Assembly (NCBI GenBank): GCA_027422505.1
Contig: JAPQWV010000739.1
Span: 186,001-250,000 of the forward strand
Length of the DNA: 64,000 nt
Direction: 5' to 3'
Source: Craterostigma plantagineum
Lineage: Eukaryota > Streptophyta > Magnoliopsida > Lamiales > Linderniaceae
The position numbers and the translations under genes are program-made. Below the pieces are notes generated by a model. The model saw only the letters and a program-made list of their open reading frames with translations. It ran no database searches and was not told the origin of the DNA. This document shows, in pieces, positions 37,201 through 51,108 of the stretch (position 1 is the first letter of the stretch; every line of letters begins with the position of its first letter).

Positions 37201-37672
37201 GATATCCGAGGCAGCATCTTCAGCACGATCCATCATTCATAAGAAGGTTCGAGAATTTCGCTCCATTCCTATCCAAGCACCACAGCTAGTGGAGACGGGC
37301 AAAAGCACGTACCTTCCTTTATCTGATAACAACCTTGACAAAATCGCGGGCAGAGGAAAGTCTGCAGCAACTGAAACAGCTCCTTCCATCAATAGAACAG
37401 ATCCATCAATTAGAGGTGATTTAACACCCTCCAATCTAACGTCAACTGATGAAATTCATCGTTCCATGCTTTGTTTTCTGTTCATAATCTTGACCTCTTT
37501 TTTACTCGTGAACGTTGCAGAGAAGCGTGATCTGCCAAAGGTGGGAGACGTGGTGAATGTTCATTCCCTGAAAGCGAAAGCAAAGGTTTTGAAATTCGAT
37601 CCATCCAAGGAAGAAATAGTTGTCCAGGCTGGCAGCATGAAGATGAAGTTGAAGCTGACCGATGTTTCGTAG
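31255..37672 (+). CDS. MUTS2: MutS2-family ATPase, probably organellar, 20 exons, 843 aa
   Basis: Exons by splice sites: 31255-31542, 31689-31814, 32085-32252, 32340-32423, 32499-32549, 32715-32771, 32913-32995, 33740-33863, 33939-33998, 34174-34416, 34631-34711, 35041-35188, 35310-35437, 35734-35781, 35945-36072, 36151-36233, 36469-36572, 36835-36905, 37111-37415, 37521-37672; together 2532 nt in one frame. The N-terminal 60 residues are rich in Ser and Arg with few acids, like a plastid or mitochondrial transit peptide. The MutS core domain and clamp precede Walker A GPNTGGKT (exon 12), Walker [11 protein letters not shown] (exon 13), LVLLDE (exon 14) and ATTHHGELK (exon 15). The protein stops at KLKLTDVS, with no Smr nuclease domain. 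Bacterial MutS2 acts on recombination intermediates or stalled ribosomes; the plant role is inferred. Confidence 0.95.
34725..34945. repeat. GAGCTCG-type hAT remnant in a MutS2 intron
   Basis: Intron 11 holds GATGAGCGGAGCCGGCTCAT and GAGCTCG motifs resembling the MITE at 50887-51173 (GATGAGTCGAGGTGGCTCGT). No clean ends or duplication are visible. Confidence 0.5.
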
Positions 37673-39001
37673 CTTGTCTGACTTGTAAGTATATTATTAC
37701 TCTGCTCGTCGAATTACGACGTAAAACGTACTACTCCTCGTTAGCTTCCTCGGCAAAATTTGCGGATTTTTCATTAGTTCTTCTCGTTAGTGGTAAACGG
37801 TTGTATTATATTCTCTCGGCTTTTTGAAGATTATCGATCAATCTCACTCTAATCTTCTGTTTTCCACCTGTGTAGGGAAGGGATATGCTTGTTGAATGCA
37901 CTCATAATGAAGCACAGAGTACCCTTTGCACACAGTTAAAAGTGCAAGGTGATCGAAATGGATGAAATTTGGAAACTTATACGATTGTTCATTTTCACCC
38001 ATCGATTTACTTCGAAGTTTTGACAAAAATGTCATAATAATGACAAGTCTACAAACAACGTCAAATATTATATAGCAGCTCTAAACTATATAGTCATAGG
38101 AGGAGAAAACATCTTATATATATAGCGGTTCTAAGCGCTTGAATAGTCGATGTGGGACACATTCCAATTTTATTATCTCAACAGTTCGGTAAATTATTTT
38201 TTTACTACCTATACATTAATCAAAGGCCACATTTTCTCCTAATTGTGGACTTTGCAGTGATATAGGACAACAAAGAAGTATTAGCTTCATAAATATTTAT
38301 TGTCGTAGTGCTTATCCTTGTCTACATGTGCAAGGAGCCTAGTTGTTAATTTCACATGAAAATTTAATCAACAATAATAATAGCAACTATAATAATAATT
38401 AGTACTTTTTTGCGCATCCGATGTGTGTGCTTAAAAATAACTATATTGAAATTATTTTAAATTTTGAAATTATAATTTTTAGTGTTTAAGATGAAATATA
38501 ATTTTTAAATATATAAAAAAAACGAAATTTAGTTGTTGAAGCATAAGTACATTAAATAAAAAATTAGGAGTGATATGAAAATGCTTAATTATTAATTAAA
38601 TTACAACTTATGGACTAAATTGCAAATAAATTACACCAAATTGTGGTAGTTAATATCCGGTTGAAATCCTCTGTCTCATAATCCCTGTCCCATTTCCTGT
38701 CCCACCACTTTATTAATTTTTATTATTATCGATAAATATATAATATGGATATCAAATCGATCATCATAAAACAAGGAATAAATTGGATACGTTTATTTAT
38801 TTTTATCATACAAATCTCATGAAATAACGATGATTTTATGATTTGGTGGACTATAGGATAAAAAGAATTAATAAATAAAAAAGAAATTTTGTGAACTTCG
38901 GATTTAAATTTTAACGGATCGGATCATTTTGTGACATAGAGGGAGACATGTTTTGTGGGACAAATGATTTCATGAGGTTCTCCCAAACCAATTATATAAT
39001 A
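37673..39001. other. intergenic, AT-rich
   Basis: Holds the MutS2 3' region and AT-rich DNA. I see no gene or bounded element here. Confidence 0.6.
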
Positions 39002-39234
39002 CTCCCTCCGTCCCAACAACTTTATCACATAAGTTGTTGGACACGCAAATTAAGGTGACATTATTATAACAATATAGTACAATGAAAATGTAAAAAGGTA
39101 ACACGTCATTTAAGAATATTTATTTTATTATATTGATTGTTTGTGATAGTTTTTTTGCTAAATAAGGAAAGATGATAAAATTATTGGGACGTCCGAAATG
39201 AAAAAGTGTGATAAAATTAGCGGGACCGATGGAG
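39002..39234. mobile_element. Stowaway-like MITE, 233 bp
   Basis: Ends CTCCCTCCGTCCCAACAA and GGGACCGATGGAG are inverted repeats flanked by TA. This is the common plant Stowaway (Tc1/mariner) signature. It lies about 210 bp upstream of the P1 start codon. Confidence 0.88.
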
Positions 39235-39441
39235 TATATAGTATAGATATAACAACAATAATAATAACTTGTGGAGTTTAATTTGCCATTATCAAGATTC
39301 GGAGGGAACAATTGCAATTCGCATACGCATTTGTATAAATTGATTGCTCCAAAGCCCTAATTACTCGCATTCCCGCCACGCCATAGCATCCCTAATAAAA
39401 AATTAGATCTTCAATCGTATTCGGAGCCACAGAAGAAAGAG

Positions 39442-40188
39442 ATGTCGATCGGACAATTGGCTTGCACTTACGCTTCTTTGATGCTTCACGACGATGGAAT
39501 TCCCGTCACTGTATCATTTTCGTATCACTTTTTTTTTTTTCTTCGAAGCAATTTGAATTTTTTCCTTTTTCTTTTGCCTGATTACTGTTGTTCTAATGGT
39601 TTCGATTCGATAATGTAGGCTGAGAAAATTGCAGCGGTGGTTTGAGGCAGCGAATTTAACAGTAGAGTCGTATTGGCCGAGTCTATTTGCCAAGCTCTCC
39701 GAGAAGAGAAACATCGAAGCCCTCATCATGAAAGTCGGCGCAGGCGGCGGCGGCGGCGCTGCAGTCTCCGTCGCCGCAACTTCCGGCGGTGCCTCAGGTG
39801 TTGCCGCCGCAGCTGCCCCGGCTGCCGAAGAGAAGAAGGTAGAAGTTTAATGCCCTTAAGATACATTTTTCTTCAGTTCTCAGTTACCTATCCTTCTTGC
39901 ACTTGGTATTTACTCGAAACTGAACCATGAAATACTCAGTGCTCCTTAAATAAAAAACAACCGAAAGAACATCCATTTGTAAACGCTTATCAATGCCGAC
40001 ATGAATCACCCACTCCATATTATCTAATGGCCTGCCTGTGTTGCCGATCGCATTCTTGATTTATTCGTTGGATTCGTGCAATTGTTAAGCTTTGAAATTT
40101 AGCAAAGCAAACTGACGAATTGCTGTGTTTGCAGGAGGAGCCCAAGGAAGAGAGTGATGATGATATGGTATTCAGTTTGTTCGATTGA
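39442..40188 (+). CDS. RPP1: acidic ribosomal protein P1 with one-base frameshift
   Basis: Exon 1 (39442-39510) encodes [19 protein letters not shown] and ends at a GT donor. Exon 2 by the usual acceptor would be 39619-39838, giving AEKIAAVV and then a stop, because TTT at 39641-39643 has one T too many; the rest ([20 protein letters not shown], then the Ala/Gly-rich hinge) is in another frame. Exon 3 (40135-40188) ends [11 protein letters not shown], with Val for the usual Gly. An alternative acceptor (CAG at 39632-39634, exon from 39635) would restore one frame of 108 residues but lose eight conserved residues. P1 forms the ribosomal stalk with P0 and P2. Introns rule out a processed copy. 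Either a pseudogene, a rescued gene, or an assembly error. Confidence 0.85.
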
Positions 40189-40525
40189 GATCTTTAATAG
40201 TAAGCTTTTTAGCTGCCTGAGATTTTGTATTAGACCTTTTCTCGAAGAATTCGTTCTGAAATTTAAGCTTCTTTTGCCCGTATTTTTCGCGTATTTGGAG
40301 TCAATTTCGAAGCTACGTCCTCCCCGAGTTTGACTTGACAATTTAACGAATGATAAAAGTAACCCACCGCATAAATAGCAAAGGATCCCACGATGAAAAA
40401 CACGGAACCGAGCCCAAATTTTCCGTCCTCTCAACCAAACGAAAAGTAACGGAAGCCCTCACCGTCTGCAAAATCCTCGAACATTCTCATGCCCGCAAGA
40501 AATCGAGAAAAAAAAAAATAACATT
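40189..40525. other. convergent intergenic spacer
   Basis: Lies between the 3' ends of the P1 and Nudix-like genes; no further feature seen. Confidence 0.6.
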
Positions 40526-42135
40526 TTAGACCATATGATGATCCCTTTCGTCGACCCACTTCCAATAATGCTTCTTACACGAAACTGCAAGGTTCACCAC
40601 GCCTTTCTCATCCTCCAAATCGCCGTACTCACTAACCTCCTCTGTCCAAAATTCTTCCTCGGGCAAACCCTTCACCTCTGCGTCCACCACGTGCAAGACG
40701 TACCGAGCGGGCAAACCTGGGTAAGATGCAGAGGCTCTCTCTTCGACCTTCTTCACGTAAGTTCCCGGGACAATCCTCACGGTGTCGTCGATCAAAGGCT
40801 GATAGTCCTTTACCAGAGATCCCAATTCCTCTTTTATAGCGCGATACACGGCCGCCTCGACGGTCTCGCCTGGCTTCATTTTCTCCGATAATGGGCGGTT
40901 GCGGTACCTAGCAAAGGCAAAAGATAAAGTGGATTAATTATTTCAGTCCTGTAATTGGCATTATAAGGATAGAGAATATACCGTCTCGCATCACACGACA
41001 AGAAGTTAAATTTAAGCAATTGAGGGACATCATATGTTGAAACCATAGATTTTTGTTTCCCAAAAATTGCTTAATTTTGAAAGTTATAATATGTGGCATC
41101 CCTAAATAATGCCAGAACCTTATAATATTCGTTGTAACCTTGGAATTTGGAGCAAAATCTAGAATTTTGGCGTATAATATTCCGAACTTGCTTAATTTTG
41201 AAAGATATTGTATGTATCATATCACCCCTTACTATGCCAGAATCCTAGGAGGAAAATATAGCATTCTTGCTTAAAGCCTAAAGTTGTTGTCCCTAAGGGT
41301 ATGTTTGGTTTATGGAATTTGGCGAGGAAAAACAAAACAAAATGGAAAGGAAAATAGTTTTTGTGTTTCGATGATTAGAGAAATAGACGGAAAAAAAAAA
41401 GAAAAAAAAAAAACTTTAACGAATTTTAAGCTAAAACTTCCTCACCAAATATGAACCTATCAACCAAACAAAGGAGCGACTAAAAACATAAATAACGAAG
41501 ACAGAGCTTCATTCTTGATCCATAGAGCCAAGGGCCAATAACCGTATTTATTTAGGAATTCACATAAGTAATTCGAATTTTCAATTCCCAGAAAATTGCA
41601 AGGGATGGACCTTTACGACGAAATTGCTAGTAAAAGCAGAAATTATTCCCAAGTACCTAAGAGAGCCGTCTGATAATTGCTGATGAGATTCAACGAGAAC
41701 TTTTCCGTCGCGCCGGATAATCCTTACGACGGCGACCTCCACCGTACGGACGGGCGGTCCCGAGCCGTCGTCGAGAGAGGACTCGCCCTCGGCGATCTCC
41801 AGCCACAGGTTGTGCACGTTCTTCGTCCCAGGCTTCACGCCCCACGATCGGAACGAATCGGCGGCGAGCCGCGGCCGGAGCCAATCGGCGAGGCACTGCG
41901 GCGTGGCGAAGATGGATCGAGGGCTTGGGTTGCTGTTCGAGGCGGCGGAGGGAAGGGACGACGACATCTTGGGCGATCTGACGCCGCGGGTTTTGGGCGG
42001 CGCGTTCAGTACGAGGACGAGGAAGGATAAGGCGGAGAAGACGGCGTCGGCGAACGATGAGGGCTTTTTGAATAGGTGGTGGTGGTTGTGGGACGGCGGA
42101 CCTTGTGGTGGTTGCGGCGGCGGAGGCAGTGGCAT
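40526..42135 (-). CDS. Nudix-like conserved plant protein, 286 aa, two exons
   Basis: Exon 1 is 41657-42135 and exon 2 is 40526-40907; the GT/AG junction joins SDGSLR to YRNRPLSEKM in frame. The N-terminus is Pro- and His-rich followed by a possible membrane or targeting stretch (FADAVFSALSFLVLVLNA). The second half resembles a Nudix fold: the box region reads MKPGETVEAAVYRAIKEELG. The usual RE of the catalytic REUXEE helix is RA here, with both later Glu kept, so hydrolase activity is uncertain. The C-terminus has RYVLHVVDAEVKGLPEEEFW. I do not know the substrate. Confidence 0.8.
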
Positions 42136-42594
42136 GTTAGGTCGGAGATGGGTGGTGTGGTGGTGGCGCGTTTGGGGCCATTTCTTCGTTCTTCTCTCTT
42201 CTCCTTTCTTTTTCTTTCCCCTTTGCCTCTCTTTAGTTCGTCGAAGATTATTCGATTATTTTTTGCTAATAATAAATATATATTAGAGGTTGAGATTGCA
42301 AAGGATTTTGGGATCCAAAATTGAGTATTTCTCGGCAGTATTCTGATATTTGTTGTGGTCCTTGTTTCAACTCTAATCGTCAATGCTAATAACGTCTTTT
42401 GATCATTATATTGAACAAGCAACGCAGAAGAATATGTGATTCCTCATATTGGCATATTCTGCATTTTTTTACAATGAAACTATTGGTAATGAAACTTAGT
42501 TGATAGAATATCATTTCATATAAATCTCTTTAGTAACATACCATAAGTTCTTATTTTGATCATAGCACATAATCTGAAGACATTAAAAACTCAG
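42136..42594. other. intergenic spacer
   Basis: Between the 5' end of the Nudix-like gene and the 3' end of the peroxidase gene. Includes a pyrimidine-rich leader (plus-strand CTTCTCTCTTCTCC near 42190). No gene seen. Confidence 0.55.
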
Positions 42595-44358
<1,764 letters not shown>

Positions 44359-44413
44359 ATATTTTATCTTTCTTGCTCTTATGGACATTTTTTGGTACCT
44401 TTGGAGCTGTTTC

Positions 44414-44421
44414 CTTATATA
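44414..44421 (-). promoter_or_regulatory. TATA box of the peroxidase gene
   Basis: On the minus strand CTCTATATAAGGAAAC lies about 56 bp before the chosen start codon. Confidence 0.7.
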
Positions 44422-44786
44422 GAGCCAAAGAACCATGTCTCCGTGTAAGTACAATCCAATACAAATTTTTTCCACCTTTAGATAGCTAATTTTTAAAAAT
44501 TTCGGCCATGCTGAGTATAACGTAGTGGAATAATTTTCCACGTTGAAGGGTTATAGAATATTATTACATGCGCAACTGAAAATCCTGGTCTTCATGCAGG
44601 TTGTTACGATGATCTGTAGCTTTGGCCAAACAATTAAAACTCAGAGAGAATAAACGTGCTTGAAATTTGATCCAAAATTCAACATAAAGAGTTAATGGTA
44701 AAGGTATATATATTCTCAAACATGCTATAACTTAAGTATTATGAGAATATTACTTCGAGATAGAAAGAATGAAACATGCCTCATAT

Positions 44787-45320
44787 TAGAGATGTCAAAA
44801 CGGGCCGATGGGGCGTGCCAGCCCGTAACCAGCCAAAACCCGCCTTTGACGGGGTGGGCACGAAGCCCGCCATTTGGTGGGCCTGAAAATGAGGCCCGCT
44901 GCACCCTATAGGCGGGCAGTGGGCATGGCCGGCGTGGCCCGCCTGAATTAAAACAAAAAAGTAAAAATTAATAAAAAGGGAAAAACATTAATTATATATT
45001 TAAGCTTCAAATTACTTGTAATCAAATCTAATCTCATTAGTAATAATTATTATATATTATTAAATTTGATTAAATTAAAAATCGGAGCTAAAAAATATAA
45101 GTCAGAACATACAATTCATTTACAAATAGATATTTAATTAAAAAAAAACTATTTTATAATACTGGCGGGCCTGCCTGCGGTACGCCAGGCCCACCACGCA
45201 AAAGCCCGTGGATCCCGCAGGCTTAGCAGCCTAGGCCGCTCTATGGAGGGCCTGAGAAATGGCAGCCTGCAATCGCCACGCCACTTTCGTGGGGCAGGGC
45301 GGGCCACGGGCCCAATTGCC
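44787..45320. mobile_element. GGCCCGCC-rich hAT-type element, one end visible
   Basis: Starts TAGAGATGTCAAAACGGGCC and has GC-rich ends of GGCCCGCC/GGCGGGC motifs around an AT-rich middle (44950-45160). The right terminus expected for an inverted repeat is absent, so it is truncated or divergent. Confidence 0.5.
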
Positions 45321-45515
45321 TGTACTACTTCATATGTCTCTCCTTTATTGGTCCGAAGGTATCCCAAAACGTCATTATAGTCCCTCCTTATGCTCCGATT
45401 AAATTCAAATCAAAAACCTCATCTGTTGCGAGCAATATTATACCAGTCGTACAATCCCAAATCCACAAGTGGAATTGAATCCTTACATAAATATTTGTAG
45501 GTCAATCACTCGACA

Positions 45516-45780
45516 TCTATACTATTATATTAAGAGTGAGTGGCTATGATAAACCGTCAATTTGTCCGTTTCTATTTACCAATAAGATTTTTCTATATCT
45601 ATTAAAAAAAAGACTTATTAAGTGACGTATCTTCTATAACATCATAATACAACTATCAAATTCAATTTTAGTATATTACTCATTAAAACTACAATTTTTA
45701 GTATATTACTCATTAAAACTACGTAGGCGAGCCTAGAAGACTACTTATTTACTAGAAAAACCAGCCCAATCCCGTTTCAT
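45516..45780 (+). mobile_element. possible Helitron 5' end
   Basis: TCTATACTATTATATTAAG preceded by A is the usual start of plant Helitrons. No CTRR end with a hairpin could be placed. A roughly 30-bp tandem pair (TTTTAGTATATTACTCATTA) lies at about 45664-45722. Confidence 0.4.
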
Positions 45781-45977
45781 TTTCTACACATCATATAAGA
45801 TCCAATTTAATAGACAGTAATATAAAAGCCCAATCGCCATAATAAGTACGCAATTTATCATATATCATACCAATACACAAGTCAAACCTCCATCCATGAT
45901 CTCATTTATTTATTACATCCCAAAGGATAATTTATATAAAAACCAAACCTCCATAAACCATTTTACAGACCATTCAC

Positions 45978-48900
45978 TTAATAGTCGTTGCAAGAAAATT
46001 CATCCTTCTGAACATGCTCCCAATCCGAAGAAGAGGAGGCGTCAGGCCATCGAGCAGAATCTTCATTTACAGTTTTGCCCTTACCGATCACGTTCGAGCC
46101 TTCATCTCGGGATTTCAGGATGCGCTGACGTGGCGCATCGGGTCTCGTCCGCTCCTCATAATCATCTTCGCCCATCTTCGCCTGAAACTTCTCCTCTGCT
46201 TTGAAGTTGTTTTCTCGCGATTTCAGTATGTTATAGCGTGCCATCACTGCATTCACTGGCTCGTCGTCTTCATTAACATCGATCATCTTCGACTGAAATT
46301 TCTCCCCGGAGCTGCCTGAATTGAAGTTGTCCTCTCGTGATTTTAGGACATCGAATCTTGACATAACAACAGATTGTGCGCCGTCGGAAGCTTTCAGTTG
46401 TGGTTCCAATTCCTTATTAGTTCCTTCCTTGGTACTTTCAGAAGTACGTACTTCGACATTTTTCCCCCAAAACCTTACTGTATTAATTCTATCCATAAAT
46501 GAAGCATCTACATCATCAGCATGCCCACGAGGAGGGCTGGGAGTCGAAATATTCAGTGGGTTTTTGGTCGATTTTGCTGCTGTGATATCACAAGCTTCCA
46601 AGCCCCGAGAGGGAAGGCCATTCGAATCATCGGGTGAAGCGTTAACTTGAGGAATCAACCCTGCGAATTTTTCAATCACATATAGAAGATGGATGAACAG
46701 TAAAGGAAAAGGTTAGCTGAAAGATACCTATAGAAGCTTGTGTTGCATCGGGCTTCATTTTTTCCATACGAAGTCTCATTCGATCAAAACGAGCTCTATA
46801 ACCGACGGCGCACAGTTCGGCTTCTGATTCGAGCCACAAATTCTTATATAATAGCGCCTGTGGGTGCATTTCTTCGTCGATTTGGAAATCATCTTCGAGG
46901 ATTCTGTGTATGGCCTGCAAATCAGTGTCAGCGAAGACCGTCACTTGAAACGAGAATATTACTATTACTATTTGCGGTAGGTATTAAAATACGTTCGCTC
47001 GAAGTTACTAAATGAAGATAACGAAAAGCGGATACCTTGGTAGCAGGGTCAGTTTCTACGTCCAAGTCATCCAACGCTGGAGGTACAACTGACGATTTCT
47101 CATCTTTATTAATGGCAGAATGGTCATTTCTCTTCTCATCTGGCAAATACTTCCTCACATGCTCTGTCGCTTGACCTCCTGACAAGTTAGCCTGACGCGA
47201 GAACATATTTATCCAACATACTTAATGGAGTACCCAAAAAAAAATTAATCTTGTCGGTGATATGGAAATTCCTTGCAGTTCAATGATGTGAGAGAACAAC
47301 CGAAAAACGAGAGGATTACTATATTAAAAGAAAAATAAATGAAACCTTCTTACTTCCAGGCATTGACGTCACACATACCATATGAACAGGTTGGACAGAA
47401 ATCCCAAGGTTGCCTAAAAGAGGAATGTCTCCATGAGTCTCATTACTATCCTGGGCAATTTGCTTACTCATACAAGCCTTGAGATTGGCGATTGTGCGCC
47501 TGAGACTCTCAGAACTATCGTCGTCAAGACTGAATGCATCAATGCCAGCAATATGATACCGAAGGATCTCGGAGAGATAGCGTATCGCTTTTAAAAGAAC
47601 TGTTACATTCAATTTAGGATCGGATGTATTATTACACTCAGTGTGTTCTTGGGAAGAAGGTGAAAATAGAGCCTCCTCTGATCCATGAACTGCAACAGCA
47701 CCACCTTCAGGGACGTGATTAAGGATCACCCCTGCAGTTTTTTCATCACTTAACTTCTCTAAGGATGAAGTCTTAATGCTGGGTCCAATCTTCAAGTCAT
47801 TTAGGAGGCAAGAATATTTTCCAGAGATGTTTCGAACATCACGAATCTGCTCTAACGTGTCCATTGCACTGTTTCCAGATGCTCCATTTTCACCATTCCC
47901 ATTGCTTTCAACTTTCTCTGAACGAGCTGTCTCTGAGTGAACCACTGAATTGAGATTTTCGAGCTCCTCTGCATAGTTGCCTCTCAAAATCTTGCTGAAA
48001 GGATTTGGGACTGAAGTTTCAACATCAAACAGTGAAAACTGACTAGGTGGTGCTCCTCTCCAACAGGGTGAATCTACAGCAGTGTTCTGATAATCAATTG
48101 CTTCGTTAGATTTGATAGCTACTGTAACATTTTCACAAGCGCTGAGACAACCATCAGAGGCATTCATATACGACATTTTGGATTCAGATTTCCCTCCAAT
48201 TTCCTTGTCAAGAGTATCTTCTGCACGAAGTTGATTTTGAAGTTTCTCACCCGAAGATGACGAAAGAAACTTATCACTGATAAGCTTTGCTTCAAGAGAA
48301 TTGTCTTTCACATCACAGCCAAGATTCAGAAGTAAGGAATCAGAGCACTCAAAGTTCCTCATATTGGAACCTACAGCATCATCCTTCAGAGCAGATTTAT
48401 GAGAAATATTATCTTCTGGCAAGTTGCAGTCGAAAGCTGGTGGCGGCCTGATAACAACCGATGGGGAAGACCTTGTTACTGAACCAAGACCAGTAAAAGG
48501 TGAATCAACTGTCCTATGATAATTTGCATATGATCCGTATGCACTTTGATAACTAGATAAGCTGTTTGTCGTCTCAATGGATGGGACTGAAGGACGAGGT
48601 TGCGGATAATTTGAACTACTCCCAGCCAAATTTACTCCATTTGATTCATAAGGAATAAATCCTGATAGCTTCCAAATCCGCGAATCATCTTCGATATTTC
48701 CCACGCTAAAGGGTCCTGCGGTAACTTTGCCGCTGGGAACATCACTATTGTGCTGATATAGGCAACCAGAATCTTCGCCGAATTTGTCCTCGTATGTTCT
48801 GCCACCTGAACGACAAAGAAGCAATTTACAAGTTTGACCTCAATCTCTAGTTCACCAATCATGCTGCTCAACATAACGAAAATTTGAAAACCGAAGAAGA

Positions 48901-49524
48901 GAAACAAACGACATGCAATTCACGGTATACGTCATCCTTAACTAAAGTAAAGGTCGTACCTTGGTAATGTTGATTCAGCTGACCGCCATCATTTACTTTC
49001 AAAGACAAGAAGTTGCCATCAAGCTCCACGTTGTTGTTGTTACCATAGCCTGAACCATCAGCATATCGCCTCGACCCCTCATCCCAAAATGACACGTTGT
49101 CTTCTCCAGCCGAAAGGGGAACAAAAGGCCGATAATAAGGATCCACTTTAGCACCATAATCATACCGACCACCTACGTACTTAGCACCTGAACTAGAACC
49201 AGCAAAAGCCCCCAGAAAACTGCCGCTCAAAGAGCTGTGAGAAACAGAGTCCTTGTATGGGTAATCATCAACAGACAGTTGAGTATTAATTCCAGTTGAA
49301 TCAATGGGAACCTCAGTGACAGGAGCTGAAGGGCTCGCATAATTATCCCACTGCTGGCCATAAGGTTTGATCCCGTAACTCGAGGCAGAGTAGTCTAAAT
49401 TAGGGTTTGATGGATAGGGATTAGGGCTTTGTCTCTCAACAGTGAAGGGTGGGGCTAAGGCTGATAAATTGGAGTTCGACGATGAACAATAACCTCCACC
49501 GCTCATATGGCCAAAACCCATCAT
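45978..49524 (-). CDS. large unknown plant protein, dentin sialophosphoprotein-like, 1016 aa
   Basis: Five exons: 48960-49524, 47346-48805, 47036-47191, 46728-46914 and 45978-46660, together 3051 nt in one frame. The N-terminus (MMGFGHMSGGGYCSSS) is Gly/Ser/Tyr-rich and looks disordered. The middle is Ser/Asn/Glu-rich with no catalytic motif. Exon 4 holds the most ordered part (LYKNLWLESEAELCAVGYRA, likely helical). The C-terminus repeats a short motif three times: MSRFDVLKSRE, MARYNILKSRE and RQRILKSRDEG. It resembles the plant proteins annotated as dentin sialophosphoprotein-related, a label without known function. No membrane segment or signal peptide seen. Confidence 0.85.
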
Positions 49525-50053
49525 TTTTTCTTGCACAGACTCAACAACTTAACCGATCGGATGCTTATCACTACAAAAGGAAAAACGAAACATAATCAAG
49601 ATGATACTAATCAAAGAACAACACCGATAAAGACGATCACATCACATCATAGGCGTCCCTAGTGCTCAATTCATCGATACTTACAGACGATCGCGAAATA
49701 ATATTAGAGAGAGAAACCTATTTGATCTTATCCGACTCCACTTTGCTCCGTAGTCAGCAGCTTGTGCGTAGTGAAGCGGAATTTGTTCGGTCGTCGGTGT
49801 ATAAATTCGCCTAATTACATTAAACACCTAATACGTTTGGTAATTTCACTTTGACCCCTAAAAGTAGTAAAACGCAAAATTGCAGATATTTATCCAGATT
49901 TGTTGATGGACTATTTTGGTTTGGTAGCAGATTTGTTAGGTTTTTTATTTTTTTTTTCAAATTTAGAATGTTTTTGTCTTCCGATCTTAATTGTTTTTGC
50001 TTTTTGTGTCTAAGTGTTTCTCCTTTTATGAATCCATGAAAAATATTGATCGA
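49525..50053. other. promoter/5' region of the unknown gene and spacer
   Basis: Probably contains the 5' untranslated region and promoter of the minus-strand gene ending at 49524. No other gene is visible. Confidence 0.5.
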
Positions 50054-50061
50054 GTCACATA

Positions 50062-50425
50062 TGGGTGTGTTCCTTCGGTACGGTAACCGTACCGAACCTA
50101 TCGAAATTTCGGTTCCCCTATTTTAGATACCGAATGCCAAACCGAATTTCTCGGTTCGGTATTCAGTTTTTTACAGAATTTACCGAATTTTAAATAATAA
50201 TAATAAAATTTTCAGTAATATTTAAATTAATACGTATAATTAATATAATTATAATTTATTTTCAATACTAATATAATAAAATATATTTAAATTTTAAAAT
50301 TTCGCTAATTCGGTATACCGAAGTTACCGATTTTTTTTTCTGTCGAACCGAATTTTTCTGTTCGGTTCGGTTTTGTACGGTAATTAGGTAAATTCGGTCG
50401 GTATACCGAATTACGCACACCCCTA
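50062..50425. mobile_element. hAT-type MITE, GGTACCG/CGGTATACCG family, 364 bp
   Basis: Perfect 8-bp duplication GTCACATA at 50054-50061 and 50426-50433. Ends are TGGGTGTGTTCC and GCACACCCCTA. Both flanks are full of GGTACGGTAACCGTACC-like palindromes and TTCGGTA motifs; the centre is AT-rich. Confidence 0.88.
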
Positions 50426-50886
50426 GTCACATAGATGATTAATTCATATTGATCGAGGAAATAACAAAAGCTTGAGGGTGCTTCACTAGTTTTACTTTAA
50501 ATTTTGGTGTGTAAAAAATATTAAAGTTATTGGGTTATTATATAACTGACTGACGTAACATAAAGATACCATAACGGATTTTTTCGAATGGTGCACAATT
50601 GCGGTGAGCAACTACAATGAATACCATAGCAAACCATTATTGTGTTGTTTCCATGTCGTTACCTCCGTCGTGCCTCTCCTCCCGTAACCTCAATTGTCCT
50701 CTCCAACACGTTGATTTTTCAGAAATTCATCATCTCAACTCTCTACGAGAAAACCTTAATATTTCATGAAATTCAAAAACCGAGAGGGCAATTGAGGTTA
50801 CGAAATAACCGAGAGGGCCGACGGAGGTAATAACGGAGATTGAAAAGGAGAAACAACATAATAATGGTGAAATTTGTTATGGTGCC

Positions 50887-51065
50887 TAGAGGTGAAAGAT
50901 GAGTCGAGGTGGCTCGTGAGCTCGACGGGCAGGCTCGACAAAAGCTCGGCTCGAGCTCGACAAAAATGAGCTCGGGCTCATTCATGTTGAGCTCGAGCTC
51001 ATTTATTTTGAGCTCGAGCTCGAGCCCAAACATAGTGACTCCAAAGCTCACGAAAAGACTCGCGA

Positions 51066-51108
<43 letters not shown>

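Noticed and set aside
39442..40188. Processed P1 pseudogene
   Set aside because: Both introns are in place with GT/AG borders, and there is no poly(A) tail or duplication.
41677..42324. Plus-strand open frames over the Nudix-like first exon
   Set aside because: They are GC-rich shadows of the minus-strand exon, which splices in frame to a conserved second exon.
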